Assembly (NCBI RefSeq): GCF_005870035.1
Contig: NZ_SWJG01000005.1
Location: forward strand, 310,001 to 374,000
From: Spirosoma lacussanchae
GTDB lineage: Bacteria > Bacteroidota > Bacteroidia > Cytophagales > Spirosomataceae
DNA length: 64,000 nucleotides
Direction: 5' to 3'
The notes beneath the pieces were generated by a model. It saw nothing but the letters and a program-made list of their open reading frames with translations, was not told where the DNA came from and did no database searches. Position 1 is the first letter of the stretch. Each line of letters opens with the position of its first letter. The translations under genes and the position numbers were made by a program. This document shows, in pieces, positions 8,338-15,992 of this stretch.

Positions 8338-9324
8338 ATGATCCCGCATTTTTCGGTAGTCATACCGACCTATCAGCAGCCGGCTCTATTACTCAAATGC
8401 CTCGATGCGTTGGGTAGGCAACGGCTCCCGCGCGATCAGTTCGAGCTGATTGTCGTAGACGATGCCAACTCGTCCGAAACCGCGGCTGCCGTAGCGCTGT
8501 TCACGCGGCAGATTGCACGGGCGGGTGGTCCGCTGGAGGTGCGCTATCTGGCTCAGCCCGAAGAGCGGGGGCCGGCAGCCGCCCGCAACCGGGGCTGGCG
8601 TGCGGCCCGGGGGCGGGTGGTAGCGTTTACCGACGAAGATTGTCTGCCCCAGGCTAACTGGCTGGCCTCGGTACTGCCCAGCTTCGAGCGGGGGGCGCAG
8701 GTTATTACGGGGCAGATGCACCTGACATTGCCCGACGGAACAGCACCCTACAGCCCCAGGAGCCTGTACCTGGACTCGAGTGAGTTGATCTCGGCCAACT
8801 GCTTTTGTCGAAAATCAGCGCTGGAGCGGGTGGGTGGTTTTGAAGAAGCGTTTGATTTATCGTGGCGCGAAGACAGTGACCTTCAGTTTAAGTTTATCCA
8901 GGCCGGTATCCCGATCAGTAAATGCCCCGAAGCCGTCGTGGTGCATCCTATGCGGGAGACGCCCTGGTACACTCCGCTGACCAACGAACAAAAAAGCCGG
9001 TATGATGCTCTGTTGTACAAGCGCCACCCCGAGCTTTTCCGGCAACGAATCGAAACCGACCGGGCACTCGTGCTGGAGTACTATGCATCGGTGCTGGGGG
9101 TATTGATGGGGGTGCTGGGCGCGCTGATCAGTAGCTCGTTAGTAGCGGTAGTTGGTTTCGGCGTCTGGGGCGTACTGTCGGTCAACCTGATCCGGCGTCG
9201 CTGGCCCGACCAGCCCAGCCGCCCGCTGGTTCAGCAAACCATCCTTACCTCGCTGGCAACGCCTTTTCTGGCCGTCTACTGGCGTCTGTACGGCGCTATC
9301 AAATACCGGGTTCTGTACTGGTAA
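8338..9324 (+). CDS. Family 2 glycosyltransferase with C-terminal membrane segments
   Basis: 328 residues. The N-terminal GT-A domain begins FSVVIPTYQQPALLLKCLDA and carries the nucleotide-sugar residues VVDDANS and a metal-binding TDEDCLP; the acceptor-side SWREDSDLQFK is at about residue 180. Two hydrophobic segments at about 245-290 anchor it to the inner membrane. The likely role is transfer of a sugar to a lipid or polysaccharide intermediate. The ATG at 8338 is preferred over an upstream TTG (8317). It lies 114 bases before eboD on the same strand; a separate promoter box precedes eboD, so the link to that cluster is uncertain. Confidence 0.85.
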   Translation: MIPHFSVVIPTYQQPALLLKCLDALGRQRLPRDQFELIVVDDANSSETAAAVALFTRQIARAGGPLEVRYLAQPEERGPAAARNRGWRAARGRVVAFTDEDCLPQANWLASVLPSFERGAQVITGQMHLTLPDGTAPYSPRSLYLDSSELISANCFCRKSALERVGGFEEAFDLSWREDSDLQFKFIQAGIPISKCPEAVVVHPMRETPWYTPLTNEQKSRYDALLYKRHPELFRQRIETDRALVLEYYASVLGVLMGVLGALISSSLVAVVGFGVWGVLSVNLIRRRWPDQPSRPLVQQTILTSLATPFLAVYWRLYGAIKYRVLYW

Positions 9325-9388
9325 TAACCAATATATGCTGTTTTTTTGCACGAATGCTGAATTCAGGGAATCATTCCCGATTTGATTG

Positions 9389-9396
9389 TATTTTTG
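9389..9396 (+). promoter_or_regulatory. Promoter -7 box upstream of eboD
   Basis: TATTTTTG fits TAnnTTTG and stands 42 bases before the ATG at 9439, leaving a leader of about 35 bases. It suggests that eboD-eboE-eboF can be transcribed apart from the glycosyltransferase gene. Confidence 0.4.
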
Positions 9397-9438
9397 AGAG
9401 ATGAAAGCGGCTCTATTTTACTCCGCTTTTGTCCGTTC

Positions 9439-10602
9439 ATGGATCATTTACACCAATCGTTCGCGGTTCGGTTCTCGTATACCGTATTCTTTACCGAACG
9501 ACTTTTTGATACAGCCAATCCTCTTTTTGCCGACTATTTCAGCCAGCCGACAGTGTCGGAAACGCCCAAAAAACTGCTCTTCGTGCTCGATTCGGGCGTA
9601 GTTGACACGCATCCCCATCTGCTGTCGGTCATTCGGCAGTATGTTGATCGGCCAGGGATGCCGGTTACGCTGGTGCCCGACCTGCTGGTCATACCCGGTG
9701 GCGAAGCAGCCAAGAACGACCCGGCGTTGGTTGAACGGATCGTTGACGCTGTTGACCGCTACGGTATCGACCGGCATTCGTACATCGTGGCCATTGGCGG
9801 GGGTTCAGTACTCGATCTGGTGGGATATGCTACGGCCATCTCGCACCGGGGTATTCGTCATATCCGGATTCCTACAACGGTACTCTCGCAGAACGACTCG
9901 GGGGTAGGCGTTAAAAACGGGGTGAACTATCGGGGCAAGAAGAACTTTCTGGGTACGTTTGCCCCGCCGGTAGCGGTGTTCAACGACAGCGATTTCCTGG
10001 CCACGCTCGACGATCGCGACTGGCGGGCGGGTATCTCCGAAGCGCTGAAAGTAGCGCTGATCAAAGACCGGCTCTTCTTCGACTGGATCGAAGCGAATGC
10101 GGCCCTGCTGGCGGCCCGTGATCTGTCGGCTATGCAGTACCTGATCCATCGCTGCGCCGATATGCACCTTCAGCACATTGCCGGGGGCGACCCGTTTGAG
10201 CAAGGATCGTCGCGACCGCTCGACTTTGGCCACTGGAGTGCCCATAAACTGGAACAACTCACCGACTTTACCCTCCGTCATGGCGAGGCCGTAGCGATTG
10301 GTATAGCCATCGACACTCTCTATTCCAACCAGCTGGGCTGGCTTTCGGAAACTGATACCAACCGGGTGCTGACGACCCTTCGGACGCTCGGTTTTTCCCT
10401 GTATCACCCCATGCTCGACGCCGACCATAGCGCGGGTATCCTGAAAGGGCTGTCGGAGTTTCGGGAGCATCTGGGCGGGCAGCTTACGATCATGCTGCTG
10501 CAGGCGCTGGGGCAGGGCGTTGAGGTTCACGAAATACAAACGGATGGGGTTCGGCAAGCCATTGCCTCCCTGCGCGAAAGCGAATTATCGACTACGGTCT
10601 AA
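9439..10602 (+). CDS. eboD: EboD, 3-dehydroquinate synthase-like protein of the ebo cluster
   Basis: 387 residues from ATG 9439; the start HQSFAVRFSYTVFFT matches the usual opening of EboD proteins. It has the sugar-phosphate cyclase fold of dehydroquinate synthase: VIPGGEAAKND, the NAD motif AIGGGSVLDLVGY, the metal ligands in GISEALKVALI, DFGHWSAHKLE and RHGEAVAIGIA. EboD belongs to the six-gene ebo cluster (EboA to EboF) shared by cyanobacteria, Bacteroidetes and some algal plastids, with a proposed role in making or exporting a secondary metabolite; its product is not known. eboE and eboF follow on the same strand, which distinguishes it from an aroB of the shikimate pathway. Confidence 0.85.
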   Translation: MDHLHQSFAVRFSYTVFFTERLFDTANPLFADYFSQPTVSETPKKLLFVLDSGVVDTHPHLLSVIRQYVDRPGMPVTLVPDLLVIPGGEAAKNDPALVERIVDAVDRYGIDRHSYIVAIGGGSVLDLVGYATAISHRGIRHIRIPTTVLSQNDSGVGVKNGVNYRGKKNFLGTFAPPVAVFNDSDFLATLDDRDWRAGISEALKVALIKDRLFFDWIEANAALLAARDLSAMQYLIHRCADMHLQHIAGGDPFEQGSSRPLDFGHWSAHKLEQLTDFTLRHGEAVAIGIAIDTLYSNQLGWLSETDTNRVLTTLRTLGFSLYHPMLDADHSAGILKGLSEFREHLGGQLTIMLLQALGQGVEVHEIQTDGVRQAIASLRESELSTTV

Positions 10603-10683
10603 CCCAGTTTACTCATGATCGGGCCAGCAGCTGGAACGGTTCGTGCTGTGGGCATCAATGAGGTATTTGATTTGTTAGTACGT

Positions 10684-11913
10684 ATGAAAACACCCCTCGG
10701 ACATCTCGGTTACTGCACCAATATTCACCCCGGCGAGTCGTGGGCTGATCATTTTGCCGCACTGCGGCAGGCCCTGCCAGAGCTGAAACAACGACTGTCG
10801 CCCGGTGCTCCTTTCGGTATTGGCCTCCGCTTGTCGAACGAAGCCAGTGAAGAGCTTGAACAACCCGAAAACCTGGTGGCGTTTCAGCGGTGGCTGGCCG
10901 AAAACGACTGCTACATCTTCACCATGAACGGGTTCCCGTTCGGGGGCTTTCACCATACCAGGGTGAAGGATCAGGTGCACGCGCCGGACTGGACTACCGA
11001 AGCCCGGGTCGAGTATACCAAGCGACTGTTCCGGATTCTATCGGTACTGCTCCCCGTCGACGAGCTGGCCAACGGCATACCGGGTGGGGTGTCGACCTCT
11101 CCGCTGTCGTATCGGCACTGGTTCGAGTGGGAGCAGCCAGCCGCCCGCGACTATATATTTTCGCAGACTACGCAGAATGTGCTCGAAGTCGTGGCTGAGC
11201 TGATCAAACTCCGGCAGCAGACCGACCGGCTGATGCACCTCGATCTGGAACCCGAACCGGATGGTGTGATCGAAACCGCCGATGAGTTCATTGCCTGGTT
11301 TACAGATTATCTGCTGCCAATGGGAATCGAGCAGCTGAGTGAGCAGTTCGGACTGACCGACGAAGCCGCCGAAGCAGCTATCTGCGAGCACGTTCGGCTG
11401 TGTTATGACGTATGCCACTTTGCCGTCGGGTACGAACGCCCGGCCGAGGTGCTCGACAAACTAAAACAGTATGGCCTGCGGGTCGGTAAAATCCAGATCA
11501 GCGCGGCTTTGAAAGCTGAGTTTCCAACTGATCTGGCCGGTCGCGAAGCCGTACGGAAAGCCTTTGAGCCCTTCAATGAGCCAACCTACCTGCATCAGGT
11601 CGTAGCCCGGACTAGCTCGGGCGAGCTGGCTCGGTTCCCGGATTTGCCCGAAGCACTGGCGGCTTTGGACGATACGCATACCGAATGGCGGTCTCATTTT
11701 CACGTGCCTATCTTCGTTTCGGACTATGGACTGCTGCAATCCACGCAGGACGATATTCGGGAGGTATTACGGCTACAGACCGAACGGGCCTTTACCAATC
11801 AGCTGGAGGTAGAAACCTACACCTGGGACGTGCTGCCCGGCGAGCTGAAAGCCGATCTCGTGGACTCGATTGAGCGGGAAGTAAAGTGGGTAAAAGATGT
11901 AACGAACGAGTGA
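10684..11913 (+). CDS. eboE: EboE, xylose isomerase-like TIM-barrel protein of the ebo cluster
   Basis: 409 residues from ATG 10684, where the conserved opening GHLGYCTNIHPGESW begins; an ATG at 10615, 12 bases after eboD, would add 23 residues with no family match. The fold is that of sugar-phosphate isomerase/endonuclease-type TIM barrels, with metal-site candidates in HLDLEPEPDG, CYDVCHFAVGYE and KIQISAAL. The family is named for metabolite traffic but no reaction is established. It lies between eboD and eboF, 43 bases before the latter. Confidence 0.85.
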   Translation: MKTPLGHLGYCTNIHPGESWADHFAALRQALPELKQRLSPGAPFGIGLRLSNEASEELEQPENLVAFQRWLAENDCYIFTMNGFPFGGFHHTRVKDQVHAPDWTTEARVEYTKRLFRILSVLLPVDELANGIPGGVSTSPLSYRHWFEWEQPAARDYIFSQTTQNVLEVVAELIKLRQQTDRLMHLDLEPEPDGVIETADEFIAWFTDYLLPMGIEQLSEQFGLTDEAAEAAICEHVRLCYDVCHFAVGYERPAEVLDKLKQYGLRVGKIQISAALKAEFPTDLAGREAVRKAFEPFNEPTYLHQVVARTSSGELARFPDLPEALAALDDTHTEWRSHFHVPIFVSDYGLLQSTQDDIREVLRLQTERAFTNQLEVETYTWDVLPGELKADLVDSIEREVKWVKDVTNE

Positions 11914-11956
11914 CGCCACCCGGTAGGCACCCCTTCACTCGTTCATCCTGTTGCTT

Positions 11957-13345
11957 ATGAAAAAGACCGTAGTACTCGACGTAGTAGGGCTATCGTATTC
12001 GCTGATTGGCGAACACATGCCTTTTCTGAAACAGTGGATAGCCGGTAAACAACGCGCTACCATCGACCCCATGCTGCCGGCCGTAACGACTTCGGTGCAG
12101 TCTACGTTTGTTACCGGCCAGTGGCCATCCGAGCACGGCATCGTTGGTAACGGCTGGTACGACCGCACCGACGCGGAGGTGAAATACTGGAAACAGTCGA
12201 ACAAACTCGTGGCGGGTGAGAAGATCTGGGAGCGCGCCCGTAAACTCGACCCCGGCTTTACGGTCTCGAAAATGTTCTGGTGGTATAACATGTACTCGAC
12301 CGCCGACTTTTCGGCCACGCCCCGGCCGCAGTATCCGTCAGATGGCCTCAAGTTTCCGGACTGTTACACCCAGCCCGGCGACCTGCGCGATCGGCTCCAG
12401 CGCGAACTGGGTACCTTTCCGCTGTTTCAGTTCTGGGGGCCGTCGACAACCATTAAAAGTACCCGCTGGATTGCCGACGCAACGATGTTGGTCGACCAGT
12501 GGCATAACCCAACCCTGACGCTCGTTTACCTGCCGCATCTGGACTACTGCCTGCAGAAGTTCGGTCAGGACATGGCCAAAATTGCCCCTGATCTGCGCGA
12601 GATCGATGACGTATGCCGGGATATGATCCAGTTCTACGAAAAGCAGGGGGCCGAGGTCATTGTGCTGTCGGAATATGGCATTACGAATGTGCATAAACCG
12701 ATTCATATCAACCGGATTCTTCGCGAAGCCGGTATGATCCGGTACCGCGAAGAGCGGGGGCTGGAGCTGTTCGATGGGGGAGCATCGCCTGCTTTCGCCA
12801 CGGCCGATCACCAGATTGCGCACGTATACGTGAACGACCCGTCGGTGTACGACAAGGTCCGGTCAATTCTCGAAAAAACGCCGGGTATCGAACTCGTGCT
12901 CGACCGGGAGCAGCAGAAAGCCTACCATATTGACCACGAGCGCTCGGGCGATTTTGTAGTTATGGCCGACGCCGAGAGCTGGTTTACGTATTACTACTGG
13001 CTCGACGATGCGCGCGCGCCCGATTTTGCCCGCCTGGTAGCCATTCACCAGAAACCCGGCTACGACCCCGTAGAGTTGTTTATGGACCAGACAAATCCGC
13101 TCATCAAGCTGAAAGCGGGGTATAAGCTGGCCCGGAAAAAGCTCGGGTTCCGCTACCTGATGAACGTAATTTCGCTCGATGCCACGCTCATAAAAGGATC
13201 GCACGGGCGGCTGGAGGCCGATCCGCACCTCCATCCGGTATTTGTCGGGAGCCATCCGGTATCGGAGCGGCTGACAGCTCCGGAGGTGTGCAACCAGATC
13301 TGGCGAACGCTGACGGCCGACGTTCTGGCGAAACAGACAGACTGA
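11957..13345 (+). CDS. eboF: EboF, alkaline phosphatase superfamily / nucleotide pyrophosphatase-like protein of the ebo cluster
   Basis: 462 residues. It starts KKTVVLDVVGLS, and the segment MLPAVTTSVQSTFVTGQWP carries the candidate nucleophile Thr; metal ligands are in LPHLDYCLQKFG, SEYGIT and KGSHGRLEADP, the layout of phosphodiesterase/pyrophosphatase members of the alkaline phosphatase superfamily. No signal peptide is seen, so it is probably cytoplasmic. It is the third gene of this half of the ebo cluster and the ATG is used rather than the TTG 6 bases earlier. A lipoprotein gene follows 39 bases later. Confidence 0.85.
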   Translation: MKKTVVLDVVGLSYSLIGEHMPFLKQWIAGKQRATIDPMLPAVTTSVQSTFVTGQWPSEHGIVGNGWYDRTDAEVKYWKQSNKLVAGEKIWERARKLDPGFTVSKMFWWYNMYSTADFSATPRPQYPSDGLKFPDCYTQPGDLRDRLQRELGTFPLFQFWGPSTTIKSTRWIADATMLVDQWHNPTLTLVYLPHLDYCLQKFGQDMAKIAPDLREIDDVCRDMIQFYEKQGAEVIVLSEYGITNVHKPIHINRILREAGMIRYREERGLELFDGGASPAFATADHQIAHVYVNDPSVYDKVRSILEKTPGIELVLDREQQKAYHIDHERSGDFVVMADAESWFTYYYWLDDARAPDFARLVAIHQKPGYDPVELFMDQTNPLIKLKAGYKLARKKLGFRYLMNVISLDATLIKGSHGRLEADPHLHPVFVGSHPVSERLTAPEVCNQIWRTLTADVLAKQTD

Positions 13346-13384
13346 ATTCTTGGTTGTTAGAGCAAAATGACGTAATTTAATTGT

Positions 13385-13942
13385 ATGAGAGCTTGCGTCG
13401 CCCTTCTCCTCCTGGCTGCGGCCTGTACCAGCAACCGCCCGCCCGCCGTGAACGCTCCGGCCGACGGGGCTGAATATTACCAGCCTGGCCAGCCTACGTA
13501 CGGAGGGCAGCAACGACTCTATCCTGACCCGCAGGGCGGAATGGGCCATTCGCAGGACCCCGACATCCGCGTTACTGACGTTCGGCTAACGGCCAGCTAC
13601 ACCGTTGTGTATATGACCTTTGCCAAAGACCGGAACGATCGGAACAGCAATTTCTTCGGAGCGAGCAGTATTTCGTTTAACCCCAAGGCCGTGCTGGCCA
13701 CCCGCGACGGCAAGCGGACGTATAAGCTCGTCAAGACAACCGGAATCCCGCTCTCGCCCGAAACCCGCGAAATCCGAAACGACGAGCGCGTGCCGTTCGT
13801 GCTGTATTTTGAACGGATCGATCCGGATGTGAACCAGTTTGACTTGTTTGAGTGCCAGAGTGATAGCAATAATTCGTGCTTCAACGTGGCTGACATCAAC
13901 GTCGAAAACAACTCACAGTCTACGTCCACCAGGTCGAACTAA
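13385..13942 (+). CDS. Lipoprotein of unknown function
   Basis: 185 residues. A short signal peptide ends in the lipobox LAAAC at residues 10-14. After a Pro/Gly/Gln-rich linker (about 18-55) comes a beta-rich domain (DIRVTDVRLTASYTVVYMTF) that looks like an immunoglobulin-like or small-molecule-binding sandwich; it ends with a Cys pair and an Asn/Ser-rich tail. I do not recognise the family. It is not clearly linked to eboF. Confidence 0.7.
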   Translation: MRACVALLLLAAACTSNRPPAVNAPADGAEYYQPGQPTYGGQQRLYPDPQGGMGHSQDPDIRVTDVRLTASYTVVYMTFAKDRNDRNSNFFGASSISFNPKAVLATRDGKRTYKLVKTTGIPLSPETREIRNDERVPFVLYFERIDPDVNQFDLFECQSDSNNSCFNVADINVENNSQSTSTRSN

Positions 13943-14027
13943 GTATATATTTTTCGAACAGCCCGTACAACGAAGTTGGTGAGCAGGCGTTAGGATTATA
14001 TTGTTGCTTAGTAGACTTAGTGTAATT

Positions 14028-14555
14028 ATGTCCTTTCTCTCGTTATCAGGCAAACGTTTTCGCATTTCCCGTTCTTTACTCATTATCTTCCTCTTTTCGT
14101 TGCTAAGCCTGTTTGCACTGGCTCAGGTTAACCTCAAATATCGGCTGCTCAACGGCTATTCGCTAAGTACGGAGGCCACCGTTAACAAAGGGAAACCTAC
14201 CTTATTTGTGTTCGAGCAGGCCGAAACATTCGAGCAGGTATTCAAAGCCGCTCCTACATCGACCAAACGCCCTGACCAGCCTAATTTCAGTAAAGAAATG
14301 GTGGTTGGTGTTACCATTACCGCTACCAACAAGCCTCCGCGCCTGAGTGTGAGCCGGGTATTCGTGCAGGATTCGACGCTGACCGTTCGCTATATCCGGC
14401 AAGTCGACAGCTCTATGATCAATAACCCCCAGGCGTTTATGTCGCAGCCTATGCTGCTGATCGCGATTCCTAAACAGACCGTGTTGCGGACCAAACTCGT
14501 CGAGAACGGCCGCGTGGTTCAGACGCTGAAGAAGAAGGAAGAAAAGGATCAGTAG
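14028..14555 (+). CDS. Secreted protein of unknown function, PrcB-like in outline
   Basis: 175 residues from ATG 14028. Residues about 10-35 are a hydrophobic signal segment ending at ALAQ. The mature part has alternating beta strands, with KGKPTLFVFEQAETFEQVFK early, a FSKEMVVGVTITATNKPP centre, and a lysine-rich tail (KKKEEKDQ). The outline recalls the small periplasmic PrcB-type domain, but the likeness is weak. A TTG at 14001 is a less likely start. Confidence 0.6.
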   Translation: MSFLSLSGKRFRISRSLLIIFLFSLLSLFALAQVNLKYRLLNGYSLSTEATVNKGKPTLFVFEQAETFEQVFKAAPTSTKRPDQPNFSKEMVVGVTITATNKPPRLSVSRVFVQDSTLTVRYIRQVDSSMINNPQAFMSQPMLLIAIPKQTVLRTKLVENGRVVQTLKKKEEKDQ

Positions 14556-14614
14556 TTTATTAAATCAAAGAAAATGTAGATATATTGTCGAGTCGCTTTC
14601 AGCCGTAGCCTGTT

Positions 14615-15835
14615 ATGTCGCCCGACAATCCACACGACAAATTCTTTAAGGAAGCGTTTTCGCAGCCTGAGGTGCTGATCGACTTTCTGCACCTGTTCGC
14701 TCCAGAAGCCGTTTGCGAGCGTATTGATTACGCAACGCTGGTTCGGGAGGCTGACTCGTTTACGGACGATCAACTGGCCGAGCACTTTGCCGATCTGGTC
14801 TTTTCGGCCCAATACGGCGAGCAGTCGATCCGGCTCGTATTGCTGCTCGAACACAAAAGCTATACTGAAGAGCATCCGCATTTTCAGATTAACCGGTATC
14901 TGCTCAACGTATGGGAGAGTCAGCTTAAACAGAAGCAGCCACTTACGCCCGTACTGCCCGTTATTGTTTACCACGGCAAACGGCGCTGGAAACAGCGCCG
15001 GGTAGCGGATTATTTTGCTCCGGTCGATGAGTCGCTGCGCGTTTACCTGCCTGACTTTGACTACCTGCTTGTGGACTTGTCGACCCTGTCGGATGAGCGG
15101 TTGCCCCTGCTGAGGTCCGACTATGCCCGGCTAACGGCTATACTCCTGCAGAACAGTCGTCGTAAGCGTGAACTAGCCCGCCTGCTCGATACGTTTGCCG
15201 ATGTGGTCAGGCGGTTGGTCGAAACGCCGGCTGGTCAGCGGTTTGTTGGCACCGGCTTCCTGTATCTGACCTATACATCGGCCTTGACCCGGGTTGAACT
15301 ATTCACTATTTTTAGCCGTATCTCATCACAAACCGATACAACGACCATGACCGTCGCCGAAGAACTAATCCGCGAAGGCGAGAAACGAGCCATGACCGTC
15401 GCCGAAGAACTAATCCGCGAAGGCGAGAAACGAGCCATGACCGTCGCTGAAGAACTAATCCGCGAAGGCGAAAAGCGCGCCATGATCGTCGCTGAAGAAC
15501 TAATCCGCGAAGGCGAAAAGCGCGCCATGACCGTCGCTGAAGAACTAATACGAGAAGGTAAAGAGCGTGCTATGAAGGCTGCTGAAGAACTCGTGCGCCA
15601 GAAAGAAGAGCGTGCTATGAGAGATGCTGAAGAACTCGTGCGCCAGAAAGAAGAGCGTGCTATGAAGGCTGCTGAAGAACTTGTACACCAGAAAGAACGG
15701 GAGGCTTCGGTTAAATTCATTGGCGCGATGCTGAAACTGAATCTGGACGTAGCAACGATTGCATCGGCAGCGGAATTGCCACTGACCGACGTAGAAGCGA
15801 TTGTCGCTGAAATTAACCGCACGGGAGCCGCCTGA
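14615..15835 (+). CDS. Rpn-family (PD-(D/E)XK) nuclease-like / putative transposase protein with repeat tail
   Basis: 406 residues. Residues 1-240 match the Rpn/YhgA family: HDKFFKEAFSQPEVLIDFLH, LVREADSF, then the nuclease core DLVFSAQYGEQSIRLVLLLEHKSY (Asp ... Glu-x-Lys), and LPVIVYHGKRRW. Known Rpn proteins are DNA endonucleases that raise recombination. From about residue 245 a tandem helical repeat, eight units of 15 residues based on MTVAEELIREGEKRA, forms a probable coiled coil, and residues 365-406 end in a short helix pair. Rpn proteins are often in many copies per genome and show frequent tail length changes. It stands alone, with a hairpin terminator after it. Confidence 0.85.
   Translation: MSPDNPHDKFFKEAFSQPEVLIDFLHLFAPEAVCERIDYATLVREADSFTDDQLAEHFADLVFSAQYGEQSIRLVLLLEHKSYTEEHPHFQINRYLLNVWESQLKQKQPLTPVLPVIVYHGKRRWKQRRVADYFAPVDESLRVYLPDFDYLLVDLSTLSDERLPLLRSDYARLTAILLQNSRRKRELARLLDTFADVVRRLVETPAGQRFVGTGFLYLTYTSALTRVELFTIFSRISSQTDTTTMTVAEELIREGEKRAMTVAEELIREGEKRAMTVAEELIREGEKRAMIVAEELIREGEKRAMTVAEELIREGKERAMKAAEELVRQKEERAMRDAEELVRQKEERAMKAAEELVHQKEREASVKFIGAMLKLNLDVATIASAAELPLTDVEAIVAEINRTGAA
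15347..15706 (+). repeat. Eight tandem 45-bp repeats inside the Rpn gene
   Basis: Units start at 15347, 15392, 15437, 15482, 15527, 15572, 15617 and 15662. Units 1 and 2 are identical, 3 and 4 nearly so, and 5-8 drift in sequence and codon use. The period keeps frame, so gain or loss of units lengthens or shortens the coiled coil. Confidence 0.95.
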
Positions 15836-15860
15836 CGGTAACGCTACGCAGGACATAGAG

Positions 15861-15889
15861 AAAAGCGAACCTACGGGATTCGCTTTTTT
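15861..15889 (+). terminator. Intrinsic terminator of the Rpn gene
   Basis: AAAAGCGAA (15861-15869) pairs perfectly with TTCGCTTTT (15879-15887) across a 9-base loop and ends in six T. It lies 25 bases after the stop. Confidence 0.85.
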
Positions 15890-15946
15890 GTTGCTCTAAA
15901 ATAGAGGGTACGGTAACGAACTGACGTCCAGAGCAGACGTTTTCCG

Positions 15947-15954
15947 TATCTTTG
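15947..15954 (+). promoter_or_regulatory. Promoter -7 box of ileS
   Basis: TATCTTTG is an exact TAnnTTTG element, 38 bases before the ileS ATG, giving a leader of about 30 bases. No T-box or other riboswitch-like structure is seen. Confidence 0.6.
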
Positions 15955-15992
15955 CACTTATTTTTTTCGGACCGCTCCGGCGGCTTTCTCAT

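Noticed and set aside
9805..10557. 250-residue minus-strand frame over eboD
   Set aside because: Antisense shadow with no signal or motif; the sense frame is a recognisable synthase.
9439..10602. Calling this gene aroB of the shikimate pathway
   Set aside because: The N-terminal phrasing and the following eboE and eboF fit EboD; no other shikimate gene is nearby.
10684..11913. Calling this gene a xylose isomerase
   Set aside because: It has the TIM-barrel look but lacks a sugar operon and sits between eboD and eboF.
15347..15706. Possible CRISPR array from the 45-bp repeat
   Set aside because: Units are contiguous without spacers and code for a regular helix in frame.
15271..15822. 183-residue minus-strand frame with SSSA/IARS repeats
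   Set aside because: Generated by the 45-bp tandem repeat read backward; the plus strand encodes the Rpn protein.
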